NCBI GenBank assembly: GCA_008711295.1
Contig: VUYV01000003.1
Location: forward strand, 11,913,228-11,977,227
Source: Anarhynchus alexandrinus
Taxonomy: Eukaryota > Chordata > Aves > Charadriiformes > Charadriidae
Direction of reading: 5' to 3'
Length of the DNA stretch: 64,000 nucleotides
In this document: positions 1-14,000 of the stretch, piece by piece
Layout of the letters: each line of letters begins with the position of its first letter
How positions within the stretch are numbered: position 1 is the first letter of the stretch
The notes under the pieces: generated by a model
Database searches by the model: none
What the model was told of the DNA's origin: nothing
Seen by the model: only the letters and a program-made list of their open reading frames with translations
Position numbers and translations under genes: made by a program

Positions 1-1473
1 AATTAAACCAAAAGTATGTACTCAATGGGTAATAGACTCAGTGCCATGACTTCAGACCAAAGCCACTGCAGGTGGATGGCTGTGCGAGGTAACAGATGCA
101 CATCAGTAGAAAATAGAAAGAGTGGTTGGAGGTCAATGTGAGAACAACGCCAGGGCCAAAACATTCCCACAGGCTCACAGAGAATGGGCGCTACCTGCCA
201 GTGTTAAGAGACAACAATGCCCCCAAATAATAGCAAAACCCACAGAGTTACAGTTAGAAAACACTCTTTTTCCTAATACTCAGTCATTCACCTCTACCTT
301 CAGAGAGTTCATCTTTTTCCTTCCCCGAAGCACAATCGAAAACCTAACATGTGTCCTCATAAAAATGAAGCCTACAAGAAGCGAAGTCTGAAACAACGGC
401 TATTAAGGAAAAATGAAATTGCAACAGAGGTACTTCAGAAAATAATAGCTGCTTGGGGATTTAGATATTTTTATTTCAAAATGTTTACTTATGTCATGCC
501 TGACCAGAAAATAAAAAAAAAATCCGTTTCCTTTTCAAGTCTTCACTCTTGTATCTTTGTGCTCTGCTAAACTAGAGTATAAGAAAACAAGCTGCAACGC
601 TGTGCAGACATACTTGCTTTTAAGTACACAGTAGTTCGCCTTCCAAACAAACCTGGCCAAGCAATGCTTTTCTCAGTGCCACTTTGCACTTACCGGTACC
701 ACAATACGCTAAAGGTTTCAGTCATCCTTCCAAAAGCTTTACAAACATGTTGACATCTTGTCTTTGTGATTACGAACAAATACAATGTATTAATGGATCA
801 CATCACAGTCATCGGCAACATACTATGAAACAAAACGGCTATTACAAACTGTTAAGTCATTGAGCACGTATGCAAAGACAGAAGAGGAGGACTGTGCTAC
901 ACAATCTGTGCAAGCAAAACAGATTACAAGGGAAGAGGCCAGCAGGTTAGAATATTCCAGGCTTTCAAAAAGGTAGTAAAGTAAAAAGCATTTTTGCTTA
1001 TTAGCTTAAGTTGTACTTAATAAATTAAGGCAAGCAATCAGTAGCCAGCCACTAGGAAGCCTGCTGTGGCTAATAATTCTGAAATGAAGTATATGATGCC
1101 TTTATTTAAGGATACAATGTGCAAAAGTGAGACACTGATTTACAATACAGTAATATTATATCAATGAGGGATTCTTTTTATTAAAGGTCAGTTTCCTTTC
1201 ACTAACTATATTTTCTTACCATTCTCCCTTCCAATTAACGTTTATTAACTTCAGGTAGCAACAGCATGAATTTTCAGAATTTCCCATTACTACTAGCAAA
1301 ATGTGCACCAGATGAGATTTCCCTAACTGAATTTTCAGAATTACACATAATTTAAAAATGGAAAGTTTTTATAATAAAAAAATATCTACAGAAAAATCAT
1401 TTTAGCTTGCCTTAAACTTTTACTAGCATTAGTGAGGATGTCTCCATGTATCGAATTACTTCAGAGGAAATTA

Positions 1474-1523
1474 TTATTTATATATATGTGCACATATACA
1501 TATTTCCATATATATGTATGTAT
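1474..1523. repeat. TA/CA-type simple repeat
   Basis: An imperfect alternating stretch of TATATA, CACATA and ATGTATG motifs, a low-complexity tract able to form local hairpins. No other function is visible. Confidence 0.6.
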
Positions 1524-2436
1524 TCACATTCTTTTTTCCTCTATAAAGGTCTCATGAAAATACACCAATAAAGGTGAAGCAAAAGCTGCATGCAATTACC
1601 ATTTAATACCAAAAAAAAAGAAACATTTGACAACAGATGTGTGTTTGAGACTGAGGCAAGTACTTCATAGAGAAGTAGTTATGACTTGTCTAATTAAACA
1701 CAGGACCAACAGAAGCCTGTGGATGCAATGTTTTATCAGCAAGGTGTTCCTCAAACTCTATCACTAGATGAGTTTTCAGCACTGCCACCTCAAGCTACAG
1801 CACAACAACAATAATGCCTGCTTGTTTTCTAAAATCAAAGCAAAGCCTGTTCCTCGAACCAGGATTTGCTTGGGGGAGTGGGGGTGGCGGCTGGAAGCTG
1901 GAAGTGGAGGACAGAAGAGTAAAGAAACAGAAAAATTAGGCTGTTGGTTAACCCGGTATTATTTCCTTGAATTTTCTAATCAAACAGAGTCCCGAGACAG
2001 TCTTCACAAAAAGCCTATAGAATGAAACCTACAAGCCACTACATGGTTTCTCTGCTAATATACAAAATATGGGTTCCAATGGAATTGCCAAGAAATACGT
2101 CTGGAAAAGAACAGCACTAGAGATACTTTATTAGAACGGATTACCCAAAAAGAACAGAGAAGAGGGATAAAAATTGATGAACTTTAGAAAACACACTTCA
2201 GAGCTGGTGACCATATATGCTGTATGATCGGATGCAAGGATTTGTAACTTATTTCTAAAGCAAATCTTGCTACTTTGTGTCCTATATCTCAAAACTTCTA
2301 ATAAAAACTTGAACCTTCTAGGTGCAAGTTGCCCTAGATAAGAAAGAGAAAAACTTCTAATATGCATGCCTATTTCCAAAGCATTTCCTTTCATTTTCTT
2401 TAATCAATCTAAAACCTGAAAAAGCCTCCCCACATT

Positions 2437-2462
2437 TATATATATATATATACACACACACC
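2437..2462. repeat. (TA)n(CA)n microsatellite
   Basis: An uninterrupted TA run passes directly into a short CACACACAC run. It is a likely length-polymorphic site. Confidence 0.75.
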
Positions 2463-2572
2463 TGTGGCTGTTTTTAGGAAAGGAGGACTATTTTTTTCTG
2501 ACTGTATCCTTTCATCAGCTTGTGCCTGGACCCATTTCAAAAAAGAGAGCATGGATGACTACCTGAGCAACA

Positions 2573-2827
2573 GGATCGCAGGATCATTCACGTTGGAAAG
2601 CAGCTCAAGAGGTCTCTAGTCCCACCTCCTGCTGAAAGGAGGGCCAGTGATGGGATCAGACCAGGCTATGCATGGCTTTGTCCAGTCAGGTCTTGAAAAC
2701 CAGGACAGTGACCAGACCACCTCTCTGTGAAACTTGCTTGGCTCTCCTTGTGTGGAAAAAGCTTTCCCTTACAGCCAGTCTGAAAACCTCTCCCTTCGCT
2801 TTACATCTGCTGTCTCTTGTTCTCCTG
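2573..2827 (-). mobile_element. CR1 LINE fragment, antisense, 3' portion (left half of split copy)
   Basis: The plus strand shows the familiar reverse complement of avian CR1 3' ends. It includes a degenerate form of the hallmark block about a lesion of concern 'ggaaag...cctc', then a stretch on a cluster of cytosine-rich 'accacctctctg' and 'gtggaaaaagctttccctta' signatures that correspond to the C-terminal end of CR1 ORF2 and the 3' UTR. The same element resumes at 3482 after an LTR insertion. It is diverged, with no intact reading frame, so it is a dead non-viral retrotransposon copy. The left edge is approximate. Confidence 0.8.
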
Positions 2828-3476
2828 TGTCCTGGTTTGAGCAACACAGGACTAATTTATCTTCTAATGTTTGGGGAGACTGCACTTTTAGAAGACTCTA
2901 GTGTCTGAATTTGTGAAAATACTCACTTTACAGCCAGCTATGGTGTGTGGGTTTCAAGGGCTCAGTGTTTTTGAGCTCACCAGGTGCAGGGATGAGGAGG
3001 AGCAAGACCTGGGCACTTGACCCAAGCTGGCCAACAGGATTATTTTGTGCCACGAACGTCACATTCAATATAAATTAGAAAGTTTGCTGTGAAGTTCTCT
3101 CTTCTATGATGGCTCTAATCCAGAGAAATTCTTTGCCCCGGTGCCAGACCCCTGAGGCCTTCCCTTCCTCCTGAAGCCACAGCGCTTGCAGTGTCCCACA
3201 TTTGCTGTCCACTGCTGGGAGTGCACAGCTTCCTACTGATAGAATTGGCTGAGTATAATCCTTGTAAATTTTATATTGATATCAGGATCAACACTGGTTC
3301 TTTAGTATTATTGATGTTAATTATTTAGTCTTATTCTATTAAATCTGTTTATATTTCAACCCTTGGGTTTCCTTGTTTTTTCCCCAATTCCCCTTCCCTG
3401 GTGGGCAGGGGTCATCAGGTGACAGAATAATGGTCCAAATGACAATAAATTGTTGTGGGTTTCTCAAACCGTAACA
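2828..3476 (+). mobile_element. Solo LTR (ERVL-like) inserted in CR1
   Basis: This 649-bp element starts TGTCCTGGTTTGAG and ends CAAACCGTAACA. It is flanked by a perfect 5-bp target duplication, TCCTG, at 2823-2827 and 3477-3481. The terminal inverted repeat is imperfect. A TATA-like TATAAAT at 3069-3075 could mark the old promoter. No internal retroviral genes are present, so this is a recombined solo LTR. A 5-bp duplication fits class III (ERVL-type) endogenous retroviruses, and the ends match those of the LTR at 40846. It is a non-coding remnant. The orientation is called from the TG-start/TATA order and the second copy. Confidence 0.88.
3069..3075 (+). promoter_or_regulatory. TATA-like box in LTR
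   Basis: TATAAAT lies about 240 bases from the LTR start, in the expected U3 region. Activity is unknown, and decay of the surrounding LTR makes it doubtful. Confidence 0.35.
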
Positions 3477-3481
3477 TCCTG

Positions 3482-4372
3482 CCAGGCACCTCTGGATACT
3501 TTGAGGTACTGGCTGCTATTAGGTTCCCTCAATGTTGTTTCTTCTCCAGGCTGAACCACCCCAGCTCCCTCAGCCTTTTCTCAGAGGGCAAGTGCTTTAG
3601 CCCCCAACCACCTTGGCGGTTTCTGCTGAGCTTGCTTCAGGTTATCTGTGTCTTTCCTGCATGGGGGGTGGGGTGGGGGCAAGACTGGACACACTACTCC
3701 AGATGCAGTCTAATAAGCACTGAGTAGAGGGGAACAATCACTCCCCTCAATCTGCAGACTGAGCAACTGTTGATACATCTCAGGATGCTCTTGGCCTTCC
3801 TTGCTGCCAGGGAACACAGCTGGCTGGCTGCTGGGATCCCTAGCCCCTTTTCAGCAGAGCTGCTCCCTACCCAGTCAGTCCCCAGCCTGTTCTATGGCTC
3901 AGGCATCTCCTTTCCAGGTTTAGGACATTGCACTTGTCCTTATCAAATTTTATAAGGTTGCTGTTAGCCTTTTCCTTCAGGCTTCTGACAGTAGCCCTGC
4001 CCTTGAGCACACTGGCTCTCCAGTTTGGTGTCATCTGCAAACTTAATGAGCAAGCACTGTTACTTCCTCTGGGTCATCGATAAAGATGTAAAACAGGATG
4101 AGTCCCAGGATCAACCCTTGAAGACCCATTAACTACCATCGTCTAAGCCCCAGCGTCCAACCAGTCTTAAGGGCACATGGCTGTCCACCCATCCAGACCA
4201 TAACACCCTAACTTGGATACACAAAATCTGTGGGAGTCAGTGTTGAAAGCCTCCCTAAAGTAGAGGAAATTACATCCACTGCTCTCCCCTTGTTCACAAA
4301 TCCAGGCAATCATGTTAGTCAGGCATGATTTACCCTCCATTCCCGAACACCTTCTTCTTCATGGTCCCAAAA
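3482..4372 (-). mobile_element. CR1 LINE fragment, antisense (right half of split copy)
   Basis: This continues the copy broken at 2827. In plus-strand order it shows the reversed CR1 ORF2 signatures: the 'ctccaggctgaacca' block near 3546, 'gactggacacactactccagatg' near 3680, 'caggatgctcttggcctt' near 3780, 'ggtgtcatctgcaaactta' near 4028, 'aagatgtaaaacaggatgag' near 4083, and 'tcaggcatgatttaccct' near 4319. These correspond to the reverse transcriptase C-terminal half. Many indels destroy the frame. The right edge is where similarity fades. Confidence 0.88.
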
Positions 4373-7300
4373 TACTATCAGTGCTATTCATAGTTAACTA
4401 TGATTATTTTTGCAGTTCTTTGAAACATACATTTTTGTTGCGAGAGTTCTAAAAATAAAGAGTTATTGGCTTAATTCTAAGTGTAAAGAATCTCTGCAGA
4501 AGGGAGTGCTTTTCAGAAGGTCGGGGTTAAAAGAAAAAAGGGAAGATGTCCAAATGAAAGCATTCTTTTAATCTTAATTGGAGTTGCAACTGCAATGTTA
4601 TGTTGCAGAAGAGGTTAAAAAAGAGGGTTAGCAGTGAAGGACCCAATCGAACAAGTTGTTCAGTTAACGAGGCACCAGGCAAGGATGTGCTGCAGGAACT
4701 AGAAACAGAATTTGCCACAGATGAAAAGTGTCCTGACAGCCCGAAACGACAAATAGCTCTCTGCTCAGCTTTCACTGCCAAGACCCTGCCAACTGCTCAC
4801 CAGGACACTCAGGTAGCTCAGCAGTCCAATTACCAGGTGGGGAATGCCTTGAAACCACAAGTTCAGATCCTGACAAGGCCAATTTCTCTCTTCTTCCTTT
4901 TGAGGCAGATATATACCGTTCCATTTGCTGTGCCGCTATTTCTGAACAGTCCTTAAAAAAGGCCTGGCCTGCCGTGAATTGCCATTACAAATTCCATTAT
5001 ACTTTTCAGGAAAGATTAGAGTTTGAGTCCGACGCTGTGGCCAAAATTTCTCTCTTCAGCATGGCTAGGGGTTACCTTCCATTCTAAGAAGAGATGTAGT
5101 TTAGCTTGTGATTTGGATACCCTGAAAAGGGCTAACTGTATTGCGCCTCTCGATGACAGTTAACTGTTCATTTAGAAACCCACCAGGCGCTAAGTAGTCT
5201 TACTGGATGCAGGTATTTCCCACTTGTTAGTGGAAAATTATTTGTCTTTGATGAAGCAATAGTGCTTAGGTTTTTTCACTTAAGCAACAAGGCATACAGC
5301 CTTGGGATATTTGAACTTCTTGGACTGCAGCATGGTTGGTCTGGATGATGATGATATTTTGATTGGACTTTTCTAAAACACAGCATTATTTCTGAAACTA
5401 AAGATTTAAATTTAGTAAATATCTCGTTACAGTATGCACATTATTCTTTTAATACGGAAATTATAAAAATGCCAGTTCCTTAGAAGAGAAAAGGGATCGA
5501 GTATCAGAAATATGTTGACAGCACACAGTTTTAAAATAATAACTGAGATATTTTGACATAGGAAAGGCTTCAAGAAATAGTTATCTGAAGGTTATCTGAG
5601 GTGAAGCTTTATTGGTCATTTTGACAGGCTAGTAATTTTAAGCATACAAAACAGACTCATAACAAAGTTTTACTTTGCAAAAGCGATCCTTGGATTCTAG
5701 TAATAAAGATGATTAATTTTGCCTCTTGATTTTTGCTTAAGCAAACCTGCGCTTTTTGAGAAAGAATTTAAGCATCATAGGTCCAAAATGAATCTAGTAA
5801 AAGAAATAACATTGAAATTAGATACGATCCAGTTACCTCAAGAGAAAGACAATGATAAACCATAAATATAATTTATTAAACAATCCATATAAAGTAACAG
5901 ACCACCTGTTCTTTCTGCTTATAGACAACACACTAGAAATTACAGGATTTGGAATACTGGAGTTATTCTCCAAACTTTATCCTCTCATCCATTTCTATCA
6001 GCTTTATAGCTTATCCAAAAATCTTTGTTTCTTATAATTCAGTCGGTAGAGACAAACATCCCCCACTGGACCTGCCGTCACCATATGGCTCAGTGACCTT
6101 CCCTCATTTATAGCAAAGCACTGCATGTTTAGTTTAGCAAATTTGCAACATCAATTTTGACAACAATGATGGATATTTGAAATGACAATGTAATACTTAG
6201 CAGCATAGAAAATTCTAACATATGCAAAGCTTATTAGTCAAACCTAGAGCCTAAAAAATAAAAAAATCAATTTGGAATGCATAAGACAAAATCACTGTCC
6301 TACTTTGTGCATACAACTGAGTATTGAATATTCTTTTTAGACATTTGGGACTGTAAATATAGTGCCTTTGGACAATACATGAAATGTTTTAGGAAGTTCA
6401 GACATAGGCTACTGTGATTATGTTACCAGAGGCTCAAAAAAAATAAATGCAGGTTGTTTTGTACAATATGAATGTTACCTAAGGCACAGAAAGTCACGTG
6501 AACTAGATCTTTCCTTCTGTATTTTTTGTATTTAACTAGTTACAGGATATGGAAGTCTTCACAAGCTTTACAGATGACAATGCTAGCACAAAAGAAATGG
6601 GGGCTGAAAACCCCAGCCTCAGCCAACAGTGTAAACCAACAACGCAATGGGTACAAACTCTGGGTGTCACTTCATCCCCACAGGAAATCAGATGCAGCTT
6701 CTTAGCTGACAAAAGAGCAGAAACAACCACAGGTGAAGAGAGGCAAGGTTTGAAGGGAAAAGAATATTCTGCTTGGCAAAGCTGAGTGACTGGTTCACTC
6801 ACAGACCATGTCAGAGAGGCAGATTTGAGGGTTTGAGGCTGGCACAGCTGATCTTCATCCACATAAATTACATAGCACCTCTATGCACCAGGCATAATGT
6901 GCCAGAACTACCCACCATGGCTTTCCACACCATACAGCTCTCCATTCTTTGTACCACCCGGGTGCTATCACAACAAACAAGCACTGAAAAAAGCCAGACC
7001 CTTTGCAAGCTAGTTATGGAACAATATGCCCACAGCTCTTGATCTTTGGAGCATAATGATGATCAGCTAAGACATAACTGAGACCTATGCTAGCTCCAGT
7101 AAAAGAAATTCAGCTTCTCAGGACCTCTATATCCTACATATCTTTCTGGAGTCCAGAAGTAACATATGAATCCAAGTAAGACTAAATCCTAAGTGAAGTA
7201 ATACAACATTCTTGAAAGCTACTTCACAGAAAAGGAAAAAAAAAAAAGTGTTACACCCATTTTCCTATTATTTTTCCCTTTAGATATCACAAAAGGTTCT

Positions 7301-7929
7301 GCATTTTAGGCCAAAAATGTGTTACAAAAAACTCCAGATAGTACTTAATAGCTAATTAAAAGTCACAAGAAAATATTCACTCATGTGAATGATGGTAGCA
7401 CATTTTGTCCTTTATCTGCAAGTAAGAAAAAAACCCATACAGCAAACACCAACTCCTTTCTCTCCCATAAGCATGCGGCTGTAAGGAGAAGTTCTCAGAT
7501 AACAATTACTCTAAATGCAGAATTAACATCTGGCTTAAAACTCAATAACTCAGATGAGTACTGGCTAACGTTACCACATGAGATATTAGGAGAGGAAAAG
7601 AGGTATGAAGAGTGGTCTATTTATCATAACAATGTTTTCAGTATAACATTTTATGACCAGGGCAGATTACCTTCCCTTTGACACATGACATGACCTTCCA
7701 TTCCCCAGGGTAGCAGAAAAGGTTTCCAATCTCAGAACAAATTACCCACAGAAGTTGCAGAAGTGCCAGGTTCCTAGCTAATGGTAGCAATAACTTGCAC
7801 TGATAAAGAATTTCTCCTTCAAGGATTCCAACAAATTGTTAGGAAATAAAACCCCACAATCAAGCCTCAAAATCCATATAGGTTAGTAAGTACTGCCACT
7901 AGTTCACAGAATGAGGAGCTCTGTACAAG

Positions 7930-7946
7930 TAAGTATAGTATACTTA
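7930..7946. repeat. Short perfect inverted repeat
   Basis: TAAGTATA, one G, then TATACTTA: an 8-base arm with a single-base centre in AT-rich intron. It could form a small cruciform, but such palindromes arise by chance in AT-rich DNA. Confidence 0.5.
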
Positions 7947-10900
7947 TTTGCCCAACTCTGCATTGCCGTAGCTGGTAGGACTACGTCCATCCTATGTTCC
8001 CATTACTTTTGGAGGTGATTGTGAAGGTGCCACCACCAGTTCGATAAATATTAATCTTCACATTCAAAATCTGCAAATAATAGGCAGCAATTTTTGGTAT
8101 AAATTACAAACTGAAAATAATAAATTAACAAATTTAGTAAAAAAATGTGCTCAATAGATCTGGAAATCAGGAAACCTGTTTAGAGGTCTACACAAAATAA
8201 ATTTGTTATTATTGTTTTGTAAACAAAACAGTTGAACATTTATTTTCATAATGTAAATTAGACAGATCAGGGAAAAAACATTATGAGTGAGACATCTAAT
8301 TTATTTTGGACAGTGATAAAACTACTTAAATCAATCAATAAATGTTCGTCCCTTCAAAACTAGTTTACATATGAACGCCATTAATTTGAAAACCTATTTG
8401 CTAATTTATTGGACTAGAAAAATGCTGTGATATTTTAGATGAGTGAAAGATGTTTTCTGAAACTTTGTAGCAGGTTAGTTTCAAGGCAACACAACACCCT
8501 TGTATTTGACATCCAGAACATAATTCAAGCTATAAACTTCTAGGACGTACTGTGGCTTGTACTATGTCTTAAGCACTTCATTTGAGCGGTATTGACTTTA
8601 AAACATTTTCCTGAGAAGGAAGCAGTCTAATGTTATTTAAGTAAATAAAAACATTGATTAAGAGGGGAGGCACATTTTGATGAATGAATGAATTATTGTT
8701 TCACAAAAAATTCCATTAGTGATTCAATCTAAAACTTGATGAAATGTGGTGGCTTGTACCTAGCCCCTTCCACTCTCAGTTCCCCTGTTCTTAACTGTGA
8801 TTAACAATGCAAATAAATGATGACTTCTGAACCACCACTACCTTCCCACCCCTGGTTACATTTAACTCTTTCAATGCTATTCTAACATAGTCTGCAGAAA
8901 AGTGTTTAACATTCACTGAATGCGTAACCACCAATGGTGGCTATCCATAAGATAAACTGATTTTCTCCAACACCAAGGCTCTGAGGAAACCTGTGTCCAC
9001 ATTTCTCCTGCTTATGCAAACAATGAACAGATGTTTACATCTGTCTGTGACTGCAATTGAGCATTGTGATAATCTGTATGTTTGTTGGAGAAACAAATAA
9101 TGCCAGTAAATAAACAGTACCAAGCAAAACCACCATGTAACCTGCAAGCAATACTAGCTAGCAATAACCACATGCTACACAAGACAAAGATGGAGACAAC
9201 TCTGTAAAGGCTGACCTCACAGAATACAATAAATTATTCTCATAGGCACTTAAGTCAGAGAACTAAGTTCAATTATATAAGCTTCAATACCATAATAGAT
9301 TAGAGATTATTGCCAATATATTAGAACTGATTATAGTTTCAGGGAAAGATTTTTATTTTTTTTTTAAAAACACATACTTCCTCCGGCAGCAAAAATAAGA
9401 CAATCTTACTTTTATACAAGCTAATGATTTAGAAACACGTCTTAAATGATTCCAGACCAGTATATGCCAGACAAGCGGACTCAGGAAGACTGTCAAGACA
9501 TGGAAATGTTTGTGGAGAATCTGACTGCTGTTATATTCAGAATCCCACAAGACATTTTGAATCTCATGCTGATTTGATGTAAAATGTTCATGCAGCTGTA
9601 TTTATTTAAATACTAGTTTCTAGCAAAGTATATAAAAAAAATACAGTTAATTATGTCAACTTCTAAATCAGCATTTTCTAAATTTAAGTTAAACATCTTT
9701 TGATCTAAAAGCTATCAAGTTCAAGAAAAAAAAAAAGCAGCACTGCAATTCAATGGAGATTCATTTGTAATAAGACTAACGCACCTATCATACTTCCTCT
9801 AGCTTCCATAATGGCTTCATGGCTTGCTTTAAAGAGGAATTTTTGAAAAATGATTACTGGAATGAAGCAGAAGTGAATTCCTGACTCTTGATATCAATAC
9901 ATTCATACATGCATACACACACATAGCAATTACTTTGTGCATAGGCTTCTTTTCTTTAGAAGACTTAAATATGATTTAACCAATTGCTGTTTATTTAAAA
10001 AGTTAAAAAAAATATATATAAACAGCAGTTTTTCCCAAGACTTTATAACAAACATGATACGGAAGAAAGATCTAGTCTGAAGTATTATGAGTCTGAATAC
10101 CAGCCAAGCCTGGCATTTAGCCATTCACAGCACAGGATCTTCAAATTTTCCTGAAGAAAAGTTTAAAGATTTTATTTTATACACATTCTATCAAGGAAGA
10201 CAGAATCTGAACACAACTGCATTCTTTTACTATTACCATATTAAATGTTCAGTTGTGCATTGTCCTGAGAAAAATGTTAGAATTTTATACAGAGATCAGG
10301 TGAAAAGGAATAGAACAGAATAAAAAGTAGAAAAAAAATGTAAGGGGAAAAGGCCATTGTCCATAATGCCATCCTAGCCAGAATATTGTCTGAATGATTT
10401 GTGGCATCTTCATTCTTGATAAAGAACTATAACATCAAGAAGAATCCCAAAAAATATTCCTCACCACGGACATCCTCTGTACCAAGTTCCGTGCCAAACA
10501 GTCATGGAACAGCTGGCCCAAGTATTCACACACACAAGAAAACAAGTAAGCAAGTTTTCTTTTCGTGCCCATTTTTCTTGGGAAAGCAGGCAACCATGTA
10601 CAATCTAGGACTGTACTTTCTTGGCCAGCAAACCCAAAAAAACATGGGAAGAGCTTTATCAAAGAAATGGTTCAGACAGCATCCTTGCTATCTGTTGCTG
10701 CAGCAAGTGGTTCTAAACGTTGCCTGATAGACTGCAGTTTCTTTTTTTTTTTTTTAAACCCAGAATGCTGATCTTCTAAAGAATACTTCAAATAATAGCC
10801 TGTGCCTACCTTGTCTTCAATAAGTCTTGATGTTATGAGGTCAGCATCTTTTCACCATGGGCAGCATACAAATAGATACAGTGAGGATCTAAACGTTAAA

Positions 10901-10999
10901 GCCACATCCAAGAGTAAGAAAAGGAGGTGGTGAGCTGGGATGGTATTTCAATACTTAAAAACTATTACTACATTACAAAGTGTTTTTTCATTTACCAGA

Positions 11000-11011
11000 A
11001 TGCATATGCAT
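11000..11011. repeat. 12-bp perfect palindrome ATGCATATGCAT
   Basis: A fully self-complementary 12-mer resembling two overlapping POU/octamer half-sites (ATGCAT/ATGCATAT). Binding is speculative. Confidence 0.4.
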
Positions 11012-14000
11012 GTGTCTATTGGCACAAATCCCTGCCAGAGGCAGTAATTTTTCTATTACTCTCACTACTTCTCAAACAAATTCTACTGGTAATTAAATCT
11101 TACGTAAAAAGAAAAATGTTGCTGTTCTACTGTGCTATACAAAGAACACAAATAATGTCTTGGATAACAACCACATCAGATTTACTCAATTTGGGTGCCT
11201 TTACTAAAATAACAAAGTCCATTAATCACTCTTTTGTGGAAGCCCCCACTCATTTGTCTTCCAACTATAAAATTTCAGTTTTTCCAGAACTCTGTATGCC
11301 ATGTATGTGCTCCAAACTCTCCCTCCAAGTTATTACTATTCAAAATTCCTCTGCCAAAAAGAAAAAAAGGAAGTCAAGAAAATTACATCAAAACCAATGC
11401 TCAAATAATTTATTGTTAAGGAAGAACATAGTTTTACAAGGGTAAAGTGAATGTACTTGGAAAATGACAGTCTGTGTTGTATCTTTGAATCGAAGAAAGC
11501 AACTCCTAATGAACAGGTTCAACTGAACTTTGATGGAATGATTTTCAGTTGGGAAATGTTACTTTTTTAAAAACAAAACATTTGGCAAACTTGTTTCCAT
11601 TTGGTTTAAAATTTCTTTTCAGATAAATATATTCTGATGGTATCTAATGGTTATGTTTTGACATTTTTGGAACAGAATGCTTTAGTTGTCTTTCCAAAAT
11701 ATTTGGATGGAAATACTTCAATACTGTCAGACCCAAAGTCTGAGAATCCAAAATCATGTTCTTAGGCCTCTAGATTTTCCCTCTTCACATTTCCCATCCT
11801 AATCAGCAAACTGAGCACCATCCAGAGCTCTTCTTAAAATACTGACATCTCTATTCAAGCATACATAATTCTCATAGAATAAGGCAATATACATAAAAGA
11901 CCCTAAAGTAACATAATAGCAAAATATCTGCATGTATGTGGTTACCGAAATAATGGCCAAAATTTAACTCCCCAAAGAAAGAGATATTAATAAGGTCAAC
12001 CACAAATCTGCGTGAATGCTCTACAAAACTGATTTGCAAATGCATAGTGACCATTTGCCCATGATTTTGGGTGATGCAGCTGCCAGGCCAAAACAAGTGT
12101 CTGCAACAGCACAGGATGGAAACCACCCTGCACTCCGGGCTCAGGAACACCGCAGCTGCTTGTAGCACTGACTTTTTTTATACTTTTCAAGTAGATTACA
12201 GAGATAGCCACATACCCATCATGTGCGAAATTAACTCAAAAACTCCTAAAGTTTATTGTCACTCAGAACACAGCCAGCAATTACATAGAGAGAAGGAAAA
12301 ATAAGTTACCCACTTTCTGTGCACAGCCAAGGAGATATGGATATTGTAAAGCTGCAGTTCAGTCACCTTACTCTTATAAAGAAGTCAGACAGCTCTGCTG
12401 CTCAGAACTGACAATTTTATTTTTTTCCTGCATTTCTTATCTCAGCTACAAACTACCACTTCGGACAGAATACAGTACTTTCTATAATATGGTGTGTCTC
12501 TATTTTCTCATTATTGTTTCAGATTTATTTTTTTTTAAAGAAAAAAATCACCATTTAGTCTTTTTTCTTCCCTAACACACAGAAACACAATACCAAGAGC
12601 TGATAGTCTGCTGGCAGATCTTGTCAATCAAAAACTTCATTGGGAGAGCCAGCGAGAAAAAGGCTTATTCTGCTTGCATAACCGTCACATGTAAAATTTT
12701 AATGTGGTTGTCAAGTTACCTGAGTGATAAAAGTGCAAAAAGAACCAGGGACCAGATTCTATATACCAGGGACTAAAAGCAAAAGTAATACTTTACAATT
12801 AAAATGACCAAATAAGCTATGTTGGGAGGAAGAGAAAGAAACCCATAGTGTGAATTACGTTGTCAAAAGAGTTGTTATAGCAGGCTCTTAAAAGTTTTAT
12901 ACCTCCATGAAGAACAGGTCATTATGCAAAACACGTCAACTCAACCTATACTTGTGCAAAAATCCAGCCTCTCTTGTGAATGCTCTGAACTGGCACACGT
13001 GTGCACCTGACTGTTCCCACAGCCTGCTCCTTCCTTGGTTCGAGGAACCATCGAGACAGGCACCACGCAGAAGTGGACAGCCTGAATTGCTACGGCAGTA
13101 ACAACCTACTCCTGGATATCCTCTTTCCTACTGTTACAGCAGTATGAGAACACACCTTCTGAGCAGCTCCCCTCCTTTACATGGGCTCATTTGGTATGGC
13201 CAAAAGAAGCCTTTGATGAAATCCAAGAGCATAAACCCCTCAGACCATAGCCCATGAGCAGAAAGCCCTTGCAGCCTGGCAAGCTGACCAACTTTGATCA
13301 GCTCTTAGCAGCCCTCTTTTCCAAAGGAATGGACTATAGGCTAGACTGACATGCAAAGCAACGCGAGAAAAGTTAGTCTATTAAATGGACAAAATGAAAT
13401 TTCATCTAGGGACAATGATTTTATGTCATATAACCACTCATCCAAGTTTCTACCTCAGGTACATTGCAAAAGGACCCACAAAAGTCCTATATATTGAATT
13501 AAGTTGCAACAAGTAAGAAAGCTTTCAGGTCCTATACGTAAGAACAGGATCAAGGAACAACAGGAGTATACTGACTGTGCATTCATGCTCCACCAAAAGT
13601 CCACCTCATGCCAGGTGACACAAGGCATTAAGTGGCTAGATGCAGCATCAGTGCCCAGCTCCAAGGAGGAAGAAAAAAGGTTGCATTTATTCTCAAACAA
13701 CTAACAACTCTCAAACAACTCTGACACTACAGATGCAAAAAAATGAGCTTGTAAGAAAAACACAAACATCTGGAAGACAGATAAAAAACAAAGAAGGCAG
13801 AAAGCTGAGGTAGGATTTAATACAGACTTGAAATGATTTTTCATGTTGCTTCTTAAAAAATAAAGAATTGGAATCCCATCTGGGAAATGAGAGGATGAAC
13901 TTTTTTTTTTTTAATATCTTGTGTTAAATTTATGTTCAAAGAGTATCCTATAGCAGTTTCACATCTTTCTCCAGAGCATAGTATCTAAGAATTTTGCCAT

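Larger units (their letters stand above)
1..2572. other. Presumed LYRM4 intron 1, unique AT-rich sequence
   Basis: No exon, RNA gene or interspersed repeat is recognised. Open frames are short and lack family resemblance. Short microsatellites lie near 1475-1520 and 2438-2462. Assignment to the LYRM4 intron is inferred from the exon at 19.3 kb. Confidence 0.5.

Noticed and set aside
4600..4956. 118-codon plus-strand frame, starting MLQKRLKKRV
   Set aside because: The peptide looks plausible at first, but no family match is recognised and the opposite strand is open over the same stretch, which suggests composition.
10927..11445. 172-codon plus-strand frame
   Set aside because: No recognised domain, low-complexity K/S/N/L content and no splice context. 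Chance in AT-rich DNA.
13031..13060. GGTTCGAGGAACC as a tRNA T-arm
   Set aside because: The B-box-like sequence has no A-box, acceptor pairing or anticodon arm at the right distance.
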